Assembly: GCF_029194005.1 (NCBI RefSeq) | Contig: NZ_JARFVA010000009.1 | Span: 1 to 64,000 of the forward strand | DNA: 64,000 nucleotides | Source of the DNA: Flagellimonas okinawensis | GTDB lineage: Bacteria; Bacteroidota; Bacteroidia; Flavobacteriales; Flavobacteriaceae | Direction of reading: 5' to 3' | Shown here: one piece after another, positions 36,437 through 45,335 of the stretch | Layout of the letters: every line of letters starts with the position of its first letter | Position numbering within the stretch: position 1 is the first letter of the stretch | Program-made: the position numbers and the translations under genes | The notes under the pieces: model-generated | What the model saw: only the letters and a program-made list of their open reading frames with translations | The model's database searches: none | Told to the model about the DNA's origin: nothing

Positions 36437-37915
36437 CTAATGTTCGGATGAAAAACGTACCATAAAGTTGGTGCCCTCGTTCTTTTGACTTTCACAGATG
36501 AGTTCGCCTCCCAAAATCTCCACAAAATCCTTGGCGATCAACAGACCAAAACCGGTACCTTTTTCACCCGATGTGCCCCTTGTCGATTGGGGTTTGTCCC
36601 CTTGGGCCAATTTGTTGAACCAGGAAGCGTCCATGCCCGTTCCAAAGTCCTCGACCCCAATTTCAATATATCCTTCCCCTTGGCGTGACCATAGGACTAT
36701 TTTTTGGTCCTTATGACTGAACTTTAGCGCATTGGATATCAGATTTCTTAAAACGACCTTTAAAATATTATCGTCCGTAAGGATTTCAGGGGCCGATACT
36801 TCATGGACAATGGCAATATTTTTGTTCTCTGCAATTCTTTCAAATTCATTGCTGAGGGTCGCGAACATCTCTTGGATATCACATCGTCTTGTCTCCAGCC
36901 TAATCCCTTCAAGCTGACTGTAGGACCATTGCAACAGTCCGTTCACCATATCTATTTTATCCGAAATTTCAATATTCAGCTTTTCCAATATCCCCTTCAG
37001 TTCATCATCCTCCAGATGTTCCTCTATCATTGAAATGATCACACTTAGATTGTTGAGGGGGGCACGTACATCATGGGATAAAAGGGAGAACAATTTATTC
37101 TTGAGCTCGTTCACCCTTGCCAGCTCCTCATTTTGCATTTCCAGTGCGCTGTTCGTGATTTGCAGTTCTTTGGTTTGCCGGTCCACCTCCGATATAAGAT
37201 TCCGGTTCGCCTCAATTTGGATCCTCATGTTCTCATCTTCGATCAATTTGTACTTAAATCCGAGAAGAAGAGAGAAAAGGATCAATTGAAAAGTGATCAA
37301 GACCGAAGTGGTCAACACTACCGGAATCGCATTGAACGTATAGAACCTCATCAAAAACCACGTACCAATATAAAATAGGGCCGCCAGTAAAATTGGGGCA
37401 TAGGAATAAAGATAGTACCTATTGAACCTTTGAGCTGTAAAAAGCCAAAAACCGGAAAAGATGTTGAGAAAAATAGCCGCCATGGCAATGATCGCAGCGA
37501 TCATCACAACCATATCATTGAACACATCCGAGCCCGTAAGCAAATTATTGGCCAGATGTAACAATGGAAGACCGACCGTGGCAATTATCAAAAAACGGTA
37601 CCCCTTGGACAATCTGGGATACCTGCTCCCTTCAATATTGAGATAGTCCTTCGTGAAAATCAACAATCCATAGGTGGTGATCATTGCGGTGGTCAACGAG
37701 GCCTTATCGGCAAACAGGGCCAAGGATTCCCCAAAGGAACCGTCGATAAAAAACGATAGGCTCCAATGCATGGTCAGCCCAAATATCAAGATACAGTAAT
37801 GGAGCAAGATCTTATGTCTCAAAATGAGGTACGAGAAGAGGTGATACACCCCAAAAACTCCAAAAATCGCCGTAAATACCAATGTTGTCAAAAACCTGAA
37901 ATCCAGATTCTCCAT
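36437..37915 (-). CDS. Seven-TM-type sensor histidine kinase
   Basis: 492 residues from ATG 37915 (MENLDFRFL); the longer frame to 38098 carries an implausible N-terminus. About seven hydrophobic segments span residues 8-230, followed by a coiled-coil linker (ANRNLISEVDRQTKELQITN), a DHp domain with LFSLLSHDVRAPLNNLS (phospho-acceptor His), and a complete HATPase domain: N box NLISNALKFSHKD, G1 VEDFGTGMD, G2 GTGFGLLIAKDF. The order of motifs is intact. The sensory part has no known extracellular domain, so the signal is probably membrane-derived. It faces a receiver gene. In CTnDOT an rteA/rteB sensor system controls rteC; a similar job here is inference. Confidence 0.92.
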   Translation of the reverse strand: MENLDFRFLTTLVFTAIFGVFGVYHLFSYLILRHKILLHYCILIFGLTMHWSLSFFIDGSFGESLALFADKASLTTAMITTYGLLIFTKDYLNIEGSRYPRLSKGYRFLIIATVGLPLLHLANNLLTGSDVFNDMVVMIAAIIAMAAIFLNIFSGFWLFTAQRFNRYYLYSYAPILLAALFYIGTWFLMRFYTFNAIPVVLTTSVLITFQLILFSLLLGFKYKLIEDENMRIQIEANRNLISEVDRQTKELQITNSALEMQNEELARVNELKNKLFSLLSHDVRAPLNNLSVIISMIEEHLEDDELKGILEKLNIEISDKIDMVNGLLQWSYSQLEGIRLETRRCDIQEMFATLSNEFERIAENKNIAIVHEVSAPEILTDDNILKVVLRNLISNALKFSHKDQKIVLWSRQGEGYIEIGVEDFGTGMDASWFNKLAQGDKPQSTRGTSGEKGTGFGLLIAKDFVEILGGELICESQKNEGTNFMVRFSSEH

Positions 37916-38146
37916 AATATTAATTAAAGGGTAGGCTGTTAAAAATAATGCTTTGGGAACCGGTTCCACGCCGATTCCTTTTTTCAATGTAAACCTTTTA
38001 TAAAAAAAGCGCAAGTCCAATCCTTTCAAATTGGATGTGATGAACAAATCAAGGGAAACGGTGAACAAAAAACAATCCGCCCAATGATACCTTAGCACCC
38101 CATAAGAACTTTTTGGATCCGGAATTCCATCCGATGGGCAGGACCA

Positions 38147-38905
38147 TCAAAGGATCCCAACGGATGTATGGTTAGGTCGACCGATAACTTGACGTTCCGA
38201 GCCACGGTGGCCCATTCCCATCTTGCCCTGGAGATTACGGTAAAAGCGGCTTTCAGCCCTGTTCTTTTTGTCAAAGGCCACCAAATTGAACATTCGTCGC
38301 ATTCGGCCCAGGACCCGCTTGCCGTAACGCTCTTCCAGTTCACCGACATTGAGATCGGTGGTACAATGGGTTCGCACATGATGTTTGACAAATAAAGCAT
38401 AGCGGGACAACAAGACCTTGCCCAATACATTGCACTCCTTTCCATTATGCCATCCGTTGGGTTCCGCGCCAAGATCGTCAAAACAGAAAAACTGCCCATT
38501 GCCAAAATCCTCGATAGTCTTATGCCCCAAATGGTTGAAACCAAATACCACATTGCGGGTGGGAATGACGATATAGGGACGCTGACAGGGAACCAAAAAC
38601 CTTAAAAGCCGAATCAAACCGATCTTTCCACAGCCTACAGGTCCGGTCAACAACAACCCACGGAGGGGTTCGATGCCATACTTTTTACAGCGATCGTAAT
38701 CCCTGGTAAGGTAAGCGCATAAAACCAGCAGGGTATCCATATCTTCTTCATGGATATTGAACCGCTCCCCGAACATCATTTTGCCCTTGACCTGAAGATA
38801 CTCCAGTATCCTTTCGAAATCATAGGTGACCTTAGTACCTTCCAGTTTCCCAATGTGATAGGTGCGCGCACCTTCGGTGATGATATGTGGATGATTCAAT
38901 TTCAT
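38147..38905 (-). CDS. DnaC/IstB-like P-loop ATPase of the mobile element, altered Walker A
   Basis: 252 residues. Walker A reads GPVGCGKIG: the Ser/Thr after the invariant Lys is replaced by Ile (codon ATC in place of ACC or similar). Walker B is FFCFDDLGAE, followed by HVRTHCTTDLN (sensor 1 region) and a YGKRVLGRMRRMFNLVAF motif with a possible arginine finger. Related genes are common beside Bacteroidetes conjugative elements and resemble helicase loaders or transposition helpers. The missing Thr/Ser should weaken Mg-ATP binding, so the protein may be an ATP-binding-defective version. No stop or frameshift is present. Confidence 0.7.
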   Translation of the reverse strand: MKLNHPHIITEGARTYHIGKLEGTKVTYDFERILEYLQVKGKMMFGERFNIHEEDMDTLLVLCAYLTRDYDRCKKYGIEPLRGLLLTGPVGCGKIGLIRLLRFLVPCQRPYIVIPTRNVVFGFNHLGHKTIEDFGNGQFFCFDDLGAEPNGWHNGKECNVLGKVLLSRYALFVKHHVRTHCTTDLNVGELEERYGKRVLGRMRRMFNLVAFDKKNRAESRFYRNLQGKMGMGHRGSERQVIGRPNHTSVGIL

Positions 38906-39006
38906 GATGCTTACCGATATGCCCTTAATGATCTATTGGAAGTTCCCGAATTACTATTTTTCAAGGTCGTTTTGATGAATCTTTCTAATGACATCCCCTT
39001 CGAGAA

Positions 39007-39285
39007 CTAAAACCTGGGATTCACTTTATTGCGCTCCAAAACCTCCATGATCTCACTATGGTCATAGTAGAGCACTCCCCCTATCCTGGTATAGGGCAAG
39101 GTCCCGTTAATGCGAAGGTTTTGAAGGGTTCCCGGGGAAATGCGCAACAGTTCCATGACCTCATTGGATTTGAGCCATCTTTTGGCAAAATGACCATGCC
39201 CATCCTGCAACAATGCTTTGATGTCCTCCAATAGTTCCAGTTTGAAATCGATAAGGTCCTCTGTGGTAATAATGGTCGCTCCCAT
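39007..39285 (-). CDS. Excisionase-like helix-turn-helix DNA-binding protein
   Basis: 92 residues from ATG 39285 (MGATIITTED); the longer frame to 39363 adds a Trp/Lys-rich tail without support. The N-terminal helix (DLIDFKLELLEDIKALLQ) precedes a MerR/Xis-type winged HTH: WLKSNEVMELLRISPGTLQN, then LRINGTLPYTRIGGVLYYDHSEI. This is the standard layout of the small HTH proteins that flank rteC and mobilisation genes in Bacteroidetes elements, where they regulate excision or transfer. It lies 101 bases before the ATPase gene on the same strand. Confidence 0.85.
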   Translation of the reverse strand: MGATIITTEDLIDFKLELLEDIKALLQDGHGHFAKRWLKSNEVMELLRISPGTLQNLRINGTLPYTRIGGVLYYDHSEIMEVLERNKVNPRF

Positions 39286-39569
39286 AGGTTCTGGTTTTTT
39301 TAAAAAGGGCCACCGCCATGGCTTGATCCAATTGGATGGCCCTTCCCTTGATTTGACTTTCAATGCAAATCTTAGAAAGCATTTTGGATAAACATCCCAA
39401 GTATGTACCTACTTGGGAACGATTTTTTTCACATCACCTTTGATTCGATTTGAGGCCATTTGGCACAAGGGCAGACCCCAAAAAGCCGGAACACCTTCAC
39501 ATGATGGGCCCAAAAACCCGGGAAAACAGAATTCCGGTCTTGGTAACAAGTAGGGAAATGTCCCAGTCC

Positions 39570-40409
39570 TCATTCATCCAAGGTATCCATCCGCTGATGG
39601 AGCATAGCTATGAGCTTGTCCAAAAATCTGGTCTTACTGGTCTTTCGGGAACGGATATCGATAAAGGTATGATAGTAGTTGCCCAGGTCCACATTGTAAA
39701 AATGCTCAAAGTGCGAGGCCATCTCCTTGATATCGATCGTGCCACTGTTGACGGAATTGCTGGCGTGAAGGGCATACAAGAGTTCCACAAGATCGGTCTT
39801 GCTGCCGGTCCAAAATAATTTTGAGGGTTTTTCCATAGGTGTATTCTTTTGGGGTTCAATGGAATTATGTAGGTCGTCCACCTCTTTTCTGAGGTAGACA
39901 ATGAGCATATCGTAGGCCATGATGGTGGCAACGGTACCATCCTGACATGTGGAGAAGCGATCATCGATCAAAAAGTAAAAGGATTCCAAGGGCAATCGCA
40001 GGTCCCGATTGCCTCGGACGAAATACTGTTCGTCCAACGACATGGCACCCCGTCTGTAATAGTTATAAAACTCCAGGTTGTCATTGAAAAAGGCCTGGAA
40101 CCTATCGATCTGGTGCTGTAGGTATTTAATCTGTGCGGTGTGGTTGCCACGGGGACGTTTGCTTTCGATATTGAAGAGCCTGACATAATAAATGAGCTTA
40201 CTGAATATCTGGGGCTTTACATGCTTGAAAAAATAGATCTCGTCCGCCTGCGTCTCAAAATCCTTTTCCGCAACCTGTTTTTGGAGTCTTCGAATACATT
40301 TTTCCACAAGCACGATACCCTTCTCGGCCTTGAACAGTACATCACCGTTCCCACCTTCCAGGGCATCCAACTGGCCTTCAAACTCCGATAGCAGCTTTTG
40401 GTACTTCAT
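39570..40409 (-). CDS. rteC: RteC family regulator of element excision/transfer
   Basis: 279 residues, helical and charged, matching RteC: DEIYFFKHVKPQIFSKLIYY near residue 57, NIESKRPRG, QIDRFQAFFNDNLEFYNYYR, and C-terminal FYNVDLGNYYHTFIDIRSRK. In CTnDOT, RteC activates the excision operon of the element. The start lies 12 bases after the stop of the large PLP-enzyme fusion gene on the same strand, so both are probably one transcript. No integrase is found nearby. Confidence 0.9.
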   Translation of the reverse strand: MKYQKLLSEFEGQLDALEGGNGDVLFKAEKGIVLVEKCIRRLQKQVAEKDFETQADEIYFFKHVKPQIFSKLIYYVRLFNIESKRPRGNHTAQIKYLQHQIDRFQAFFNDNLEFYNYYRRGAMSLDEQYFVRGNRDLRLPLESFYFLIDDRFSTCQDGTVATIMAYDMLIVYLRKEVDDLHNSIEPQKNTPMEKPSKLFWTGSKTDLVELLYALHASNSVNSGTIDIKEMASHFEHFYNVDLGNYYHTFIDIRSRKTSKTRFLDKLIAMLHQRMDTLDE

Positions 40410-40421
40410 ACCATAGATCCT

Positions 40422-42827
40422 TTAATGCTGACCTTCCATGACACCTAACAATTCCAAGATATAATTATCACCTGTCTGTAGATAAGCATATTTTTTATGG
40501 ACAAGGGCGCCAAGCTTTCTCTTCTCAAAGGTTGCGGTCATTCCAAAGTCTATCTTGGGGATACCCCTTTCGATAGCACGTTCAATGGTTCGGTACAACA
40601 ATTGCCGATAGGTCGCATAGTCCTCTAAGTTTTCATAGTCCATGCCCACAAAGGCAGGGACATAGACTTGATCCAGATTGGTATAGCAGAACATTACACC
40701 AAGAACCTTTTCCGAATCTACTTCTGGTGTCAGAACGATAAATTCCCATAACGGGCTTTCGTTCATACAATCGAATAGGGATTCAGGAAAAGAAAAGGTA
40801 TTGAGCCCCATGTTCCTGGACTGCACCGCTCCGAGGAGAACCTTAAATTGTGACAACAGGACACCATCCACTTGGGAAAGCACCTTGCAAAAGGACCTGT
40901 TTAAAAACAATTGGATATCCTTCCGATAATGTCGTCTGTTTCTCGAGGATAGCTGACCTATATAATCCGTCATTGAGGGCACCCCTTCCAGGTTCACGGT
41001 ACAGGAATTTGGCATACGGACCCTTAAAAACCCATGGCCGTAGAGTGTAGTGTTCCATGGAGTATCCTTTGGAAAATCACGGAGGACCGTCATTTTGCTC
41101 CCCAATGGATGCTCCATCCCTTCCATCAGCTCCAAAAGGCAGTCCAAGGATTCTTGTGCCAAGATATGGTCCCCATCCCAATAGCAATGGTCCCCTTCGG
41201 TGAACAGACACCCCATGGACAATACTTTAGAACACAAATGATAGGGATCGATCTTCCTTTCCTCTTCGATATTAGCGGACACTTGGGCATCTGCCAACAT
41301 ATCGTCCTTCCATAAGGCCAAGTTCAGAAAGGTCATTAAAATTGGAGCTCCTTGCTTGTCTCTTATGATAACATAGCGAAATGACCAGTTATGTTCCTGC
41401 CCTTTTTGGCCTTTGAACACCGTTTCAAGTAATTTGAGGCCCTTCCAATCGTAGACCCCCTGACCTCCCATATAACAGTCCCATTCCTTCTGGTCCACTT
41501 GATCGATGGAATCCTCGATGGAAATATTGAGTTTACTGGATCTACTTTCTCCATCGTTTAATCTATAGTCAAGCTTAAAGGCGTGAAATACCCTTTCCTT
41601 ATTGGTCCGGGTCTCCTCGAGGGCCTTGGGGAAATGATGTGCCATGGCCTCGACCAAACCTTTGATCTCCGGCTTTTGGTTGTGTCTGGATATCGTGATG
41701 CGCACCCCGGTATTTTTTACCGGTACTGCGGGGAATATGCCCAAGTTGACATAATAGCCTTCCCGCATCAAGCGGTTGACAAAATTGTACCCTGTTTTGG
41801 GCATGCCCGTACCGATATAGAACACTGGAGAAGCATTTTTATCGATCAAGGGAAGAGTGGTCTGACCCAGACATGAATTAAAATAGTTAATCCGCTCGCC
41901 CAAGTCCGATTGCAGATCGTAGATTTCCGGTGACAGGTGGATCTTCGCCGAGGCCATTGCCGCTGCTACGGAGGCCGGTTCGAGTTGGGCAGAAAATGTA
42001 AGTGGCCCCCCAAAGGTCTTGATCTTTTCATAAAGACCTGGATTAGAGCAGGCCAAAACGGCCCCACTTGCACCAAAGGTCTTGCTCAAGGTCCCGAACA
42101 AGAGTACGTTTTCCAGTAATTCCCCCAATTGGTCCAATACATATCCCGTACCATGTTTTCCCGTCCAGCTCATTCCATGCACATCGTCAAAATATAGCCG
42201 TAATTGCGGATACTGCTTTCCAAGGTCCATTAGATTTTGTATGGGGGCATAGTCCCCGTACATTGAATAAATACCATCGGCCATATACCAGATATACCGC
42301 TTCGAATCGCGATATTTTTTGATCTTTTCCTCTAGCATGTCCAAGTTGTTGTGCCTGATCATCTCGATGGGAACGCTCCGGGTCTTAAGCATTTTGGCCG
42401 CATTTTGAACGCTCCAATGGACCTGATGGTCCAGAACGATCACGTCATCATCATTTACGGCACTTGGGATGACCCCTATGTGTCCAAGTGTACTGTTCTT
42501 GGTAATCACAATAGGATTGTCATACATTTTCTGAATATGTTCTTCCAATTCCTCGTACAGGGGGTTGGAGATATAGGACTTGGACAATGGAAACTGGGTG
42601 CCGTACTTTTGAATGGCTTCCATGGCTGCCTTTTTTAAACGGTTGTCCTGTTCAAGTCCCAAATAGCCGGTGGTACCAAAATGGTACAGTTCCCTCCCAT
42701 CAACCGTTATGGTCCTTCCTGAAAATGATTCCCCCCCAGCATATAGGTGCAGTACCCCTGCCGCTTTAGCATCCGTAAATACCTCGTGTACGGTGTTCAA
42801 AAAATTGTGGTGTTTGATTTTTGCCAT
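40422..42827 (-). CDS. Alpha-oxoamine synthase (PLP) fused to a C-terminal GNAT-like acyltransferase
   Basis: 801 residues. Residues 1-420 form a fold-type-I PLP enzyme of the 8-amino-7-oxononanoate synthase/serine palmitoyltransferase group: FGTTGYLGL near 50, FDDVHG at 213-218 (PLP-binding Asp and His) and the Schiff-base Lys249 in GTLSKTFGASG. The second half (about 440-801) looks like a BioF2/GNAT-type acyltransferase (SSRNRRHYRKDIQLFLNRSF, VMFCYTNLDQVYVPAFVGMD). The first domain condenses an amino acid with an acyl thioester; the second would move an acyl group to the product. A lipid or small metabolite such as an N-acyl aminolipid is possible. It precedes rteC by 12 bases and diverges from a regulator cluster. 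Family functions for the fusion are not known to me. Confidence 0.8.
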   Translation of the reverse strand: MAKIKHHNFLNTVHEVFTDAKAAGVLHLYAGGESFSGRTITVDGRELYHFGTTGYLGLEQDNRLKKAAMEAIQKYGTQFPLSKSYISNPLYEELEEHIQKMYDNPIVITKNSTLGHIGVIPSAVNDDDVIVLDHQVHWSVQNAAKMLKTRSVPIEMIRHNNLDMLEEKIKKYRDSKRYIWYMADGIYSMYGDYAPIQNLMDLGKQYPQLRLYFDDVHGMSWTGKHGTGYVLDQLGELLENVLLFGTLSKTFGASGAVLACSNPGLYEKIKTFGGPLTFSAQLEPASVAAAMASAKIHLSPEIYDLQSDLGERINYFNSCLGQTTLPLIDKNASPVFYIGTGMPKTGYNFVNRLMREGYYVNLGIFPAVPVKNTGVRITISRHNQKPEIKGLVEAMAHHFPKALEETRTNKERVFHAFKLDYRLNDGESRSSKLNISIEDSIDQVDQKEWDCYMGGQGVYDWKGLKLLETVFKGQKGQEHNWSFRYVIIRDKQGAPILMTFLNLALWKDDMLADAQVSANIEEERKIDPYHLCSKVLSMGCLFTEGDHCYWDGDHILAQESLDCLLELMEGMEHPLGSKMTVLRDFPKDTPWNTTLYGHGFLRVRMPNSCTVNLEGVPSMTDYIGQLSSRNRRHYRKDIQLFLNRSFCKVLSQVDGVLLSQFKVLLGAVQSRNMGLNTFSFPESLFDCMNESPLWEFIVLTPEVDSEKVLGVMFCYTNLDQVYVPAFVGMDYENLEDYATYRQLLYRTIERAIERGIPKIDFGMTATFEKRKLGALVHKKYAYLQTGDNYILELLGVMEGQH

Positions 42828-42987
42828 TTGGTTTGATATTATTTGTCATAAAAAGTAATGGCATTTGTAGGATTTTGAATCATCAACTATATAATCACTC
42901 CTTTTTAGATAAGCTTTATTCCCTTTCAGATAATCAACAACCACTGATTACAGGCTGTTTGAATCATTTACAACATACTACAACCAA

Positions 42988-42995
42988 TATTTTTG
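42988..42995 (+). promoter_or_regulatory. Candidate Bacteroidetes -7 box
   Basis: TATTTTTG fits the TAnnTTTG -7 consensus of the main Bacteroidetes sigma factor and ends 31 bases before the ATG at 43027. A TTTG lies about 26 bases upstream, slightly farther than the usual -33 spacing, so the call is tentative. Confidence 0.4.
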
Positions 42996-43026
42996 TAAAT
43001 TCATATGGATTACCAGTTTTTACATT

Positions 43027-43416
43027 ATGAACAAATCCCATGAGAACAGCTACGCACTGTACCTGTTGACCGATGAGCTGATACATATCATCTATAAAAG
43101 AGACCATTTGATCGATCTTGAGGCGGCACAGATTATCGTAAGGGACCGGATGATGGTTCAAGAAGGCCTAACCATGCCGGTACTCTGTGACATAAGGGAG
43201 GTTCGAATGGTCACCAAGCCCGCAAGGGATTACTTGGCCGTGGAAGGTTCCCTTTTGGTCAAGGCCCTCGCCTTTTTTATCGACCCGCCCGTTACCGATG
43301 TGATTAGCTCGTTTTACTTGGGCACCCATCTACTGTCCTTTCCTACAGCTTCCTTTACGGACAAGGACGAGGCGATATCCTTTTTACGGGAATCCATCGA
43401 ATCACCTGACCCATAA
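43027..43416 (+). CDS. Small STAS/SpoIIAA-like protein (DUF7793-like)
   Basis: 129 residues, no signal peptide. It has an alternating alpha/beta pattern, with MPVLCDIREVRMVTKPARDY in the middle and SSFYLGTHLLSFPTASFTDK towards the end, ending in an acidic helix. This pattern resembles SpoIIAA/STAS-like single-domain proteins often grouped as DUF7793 in Bacteroidota. Members have no known reaction; regulation by protein contact is probable. It starts a plus-strand cluster with the PAS-AraC regulator (13 bases downstream), so both are probably translated together and may form a regulatory pair. Confidence 0.5.
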   Translation: MNKSHENSYALYLLTDELIHIIYKRDHLIDLEAAQIIVRDRMMVQEGLTMPVLCDIREVRMVTKPARDYLAVEGSLLVKALAFFIDPPVTDVISSFYLGTHLLSFPTASFTDKDEAISFLRESIESPDP

Positions 43417-43429
43417 CCAATAAACGAAC

Positions 43430-44356
43430 ATGCCAAACAATGATGATTACAACGTAAAGCGTATACAACAGATGTTGTTGGAAATGGCACGCGGCAACTT
43501 TTTCTTTAGTCTCGAGCCTAGCGCTAAGAACGACAATGTGGCCTCACTGATCGTCATGCTCAACATGGTCAACGAGGAAATCAGGGCCTCCTTTGTCCAT
43601 CAGGGTTTTGCCCAGTCGGGGGATACCCCGCAATACTTGGTGCAACTATCGCTCCTGCTCGACGCTGACGGCACTATAGAAATGGCCAATCAAAAGACCT
43701 GTTCGCTATTATCGAGATTGCCCAAGGACCTGATCGGGAAGCCTATTACCGAGCTGCTGTCCAAAAGCTCCCGTAAGTTATGGGCCAAGCAATGGAGACG
43801 ATTGCTCAAAAAGGAGCAATCGGACGCAGTGGTGCCTTTGGAACTGACCACTGGCGATGGCCTGATCGTCCGTAAGGAATTTAACCTCACTACATTTCGG
43901 ACCCTTCAAGGGTCCACCAAAAAAATATTGATGGACACAGTGCTATTCTCCAAAGGGGAGCCTTTTGGAAAGGGCCTATGGAAACACGCCCTTAAGGTGA
44001 GTAAGGGTACCGAGTCCCCCAAGGTGCGCCTCAGCCAAAAGGACATCCGCATGATCAGGGATGTCCACGATATGATCATCAACAACTTGGACAGGGATCT
44101 TCCTAGACTAAGGGAACTCGCACTACAAATGGGCACCAATGAGTTCAAACTCAAATATGGTTTCAAGCAATTGTACGGCACCACTATTTTCAAGTTTCTG
44201 ACACAAGAACGCCTTCGCAAGGCCAAGACCCTGACCATGCACACCAGTCTTTCCCTCAAGACCATTGCCCATATGACTGGATTTAAGAGTATACCCCATT
44301 TTTCCAGGGCCTTCAAGGAAAAATACGGACAACCACCAAGTAGCCTAAGGAAATAA
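43430..44356 (+). CDS. PAS-domain AraC-family transcriptional regulator
   Basis: 308 residues. A PAS-like domain occupies about 65-165 (LSLLLDADGTIEMANQKTCS, LPKDLIGKPITELL). The AraC double HTH is at 212-308: DLPRLRELALQMGTNEFKLK, FKFLTQERLRKAKTLTM, then TGFKSIPHFSRAFKEKYGQ with the family's final PSSLR. It is a cytoplasmic, signal-responsive activator. It lies directly after the STAS-like gene and 96 bases before the MauE-like gene, so control of the MauE/DUF6520 and SusCD/metalloprotease genes is likely, especially as no sigma/FecR pair is linked to that SusC. This is inferred from context. Confidence 0.88.
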   Translation: MPNNDDYNVKRIQQMLLEMARGNFFFSLEPSAKNDNVASLIVMLNMVNEEIRASFVHQGFAQSGDTPQYLVQLSLLLDADGTIEMANQKTCSLLSRLPKDLIGKPITELLSKSSRKLWAKQWRRLLKKEQSDAVVPLELTTGDGLIVRKEFNLTTFRTLQGSTKKILMDTVLFSKGEPFGKGLWKHALKVSKGTESPKVRLSQKDIRMIRDVHDMIINNLDRDLPRLRELALQMGTNEFKLKYGFKQLYGTTIFKFLTQERLRKAKTLTMHTSLSLKTIAHMTGFKSIPHFSRAFKEKYGQPPSSLRK

Positions 44357-44452
44357 AACCATTGCCCCAATTCCTTAAATCCCTATCAAGCAACAGTTCA
44401 TCCCTAAGAAATAAATTCAACCCCTGAACTTTGTCATATCAATCCAAAAGAT

Positions 44453-44905
44453 ATGTCAAGTAAAAACTTTAATAACTATATCATATCAGCCATCAAGCTA
44501 TTATTGGGCATGCTGTTCATCTATACGGCAACCGGTAAATTGATGCATCTGGATATTTTTCAAATGCGCTTGGAACAAATGCCCTATATCTCACCACTAG
44601 CATCTTCGCTGAAGTGGCTTGTCCCATTTGCCGAACTCGTGATTGTTGGCTTGCTCCTTATCGGTAAATACCGAGCCTTGGGCATGTATGCCAGCTTCAT
44701 ACTATTGGGACTCTTCACAATGTACATCATGGCTGTACTCCGGTTCAACGAACATGTGCCCTGCTCCTGTGGGGGCGTATTGTCCGCCCTCTCATGGCGC
44801 GACCACATCCTGTTCAACGGGGCGTTCATGCTTCTGGCCCTCACGGCCATCCGGCTCAGCAGAAAAGGGAACAAGGACAAACCACAAAATCAAAATACTA
44901 CGTAG
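44453..44905 (+). CDS. MauE/DoxX-family redox-associated membrane protein
   Basis: 150 residues with four hydrophobic helices. The first reads SAIKLLLGMLFIYTATGKLM, and the loop after the third contains PCSCGG, the double-cysteine signature of MauE-type proteins. MauE helps form disulfide bonds in methylamine dehydrogenase maturation; in Bacteroidota such proteins accompany thioredoxin-like or cysteine-containing secreted partners. Here the next gene, 60 bases on, encodes a small secreted peptide with two Cys. A role in oxidising that peptide is inference. Confidence 0.85.
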   Translation: MSSKNFNNYIISAIKLLLGMLFIYTATGKLMHLDIFQMRLEQMPYISPLASSLKWLVPFAELVIVGLLLIGKYRALGMYASFILLGLFTMYIMAVLRFNEHVPCSCGGVLSALSWRDHILFNGAFMLLALTAIRLSRKGNKDKPQNQNTT

Positions 44906-44965
44906 TGCCAGGGGAAGCCGAAAAGCTGTAGAAAAGAGTAGGCATCACACATAATTTGTAATATC

Positions 44966-45202
44966 ATGAAAACAACTGTTTTAAAAATCGTTCTACCTGC
45001 CTTTGCCATAGTGATGGCAGTAGGCTTGGCATTTGCCACTGAGGAAAATAACCTACCTGTCACAGGGTACATCAGTACACCATCCGGACCGCTCCCAGTG
45101 CAGACGGACTGTCCCGATACTGGACAAGGCTATTGCTTTAAGGAATCCAATCCAGTGTATAGGACCATGGCTCTTGAGAACCAAATACGTGATTGGGAAT
45201 AA
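44966..45202 (+). CDS. Small secreted two-cysteine peptide (DUF6520 type)
   Basis: 78 residues. N-terminal Sec signal of DUF6520 form (MKTTVLKIVLPAFAIVMAVG, probable cleavage near LAFATEE), then a mature part of about 53 residues containing NNLPVTGYISTPSGPLP and a CPDTGQGYC pair of cysteines seven residues apart. The family has no assigned function. It lies after a MauE-like gene and a strong terminator follows. Its size, signal and Cys pair suggest a disulfide-bonded secreted peptide or protease substrate; this is inference. Confidence 0.75.
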   Translation: MKTTVLKIVLPAFAIVMAVGLAFATEENNLPVTGYISTPSGPLPVQTDCPDTGQGYCFKESNPVYRTMALENQIRDWE

Positions 45203-45227
45203 TACCCGATCGAACATTGCAAAACAT

Positions 45228-45251
45228 AAAGGTGTCCCGAGGGACACCTTT
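45228..45251. terminator. Bidirectional hairpin terminator
   Basis: AAAGGTGTCCC followed at once by its complement GGGACACCTTT. It lies between the DUF6520 gene (+) and the metalloprotease gene (-, ending at 45336), so it can end both convergent transcripts. Confidence 0.8.
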
Positions 45252-45335
45252 ATTACTAACTCAAATAAACAACGAAAACAAGCTTCGAAGTACCTTACAA
45301 TAGGATGCCCGACAGCATCCGGGCACCTAAATATT

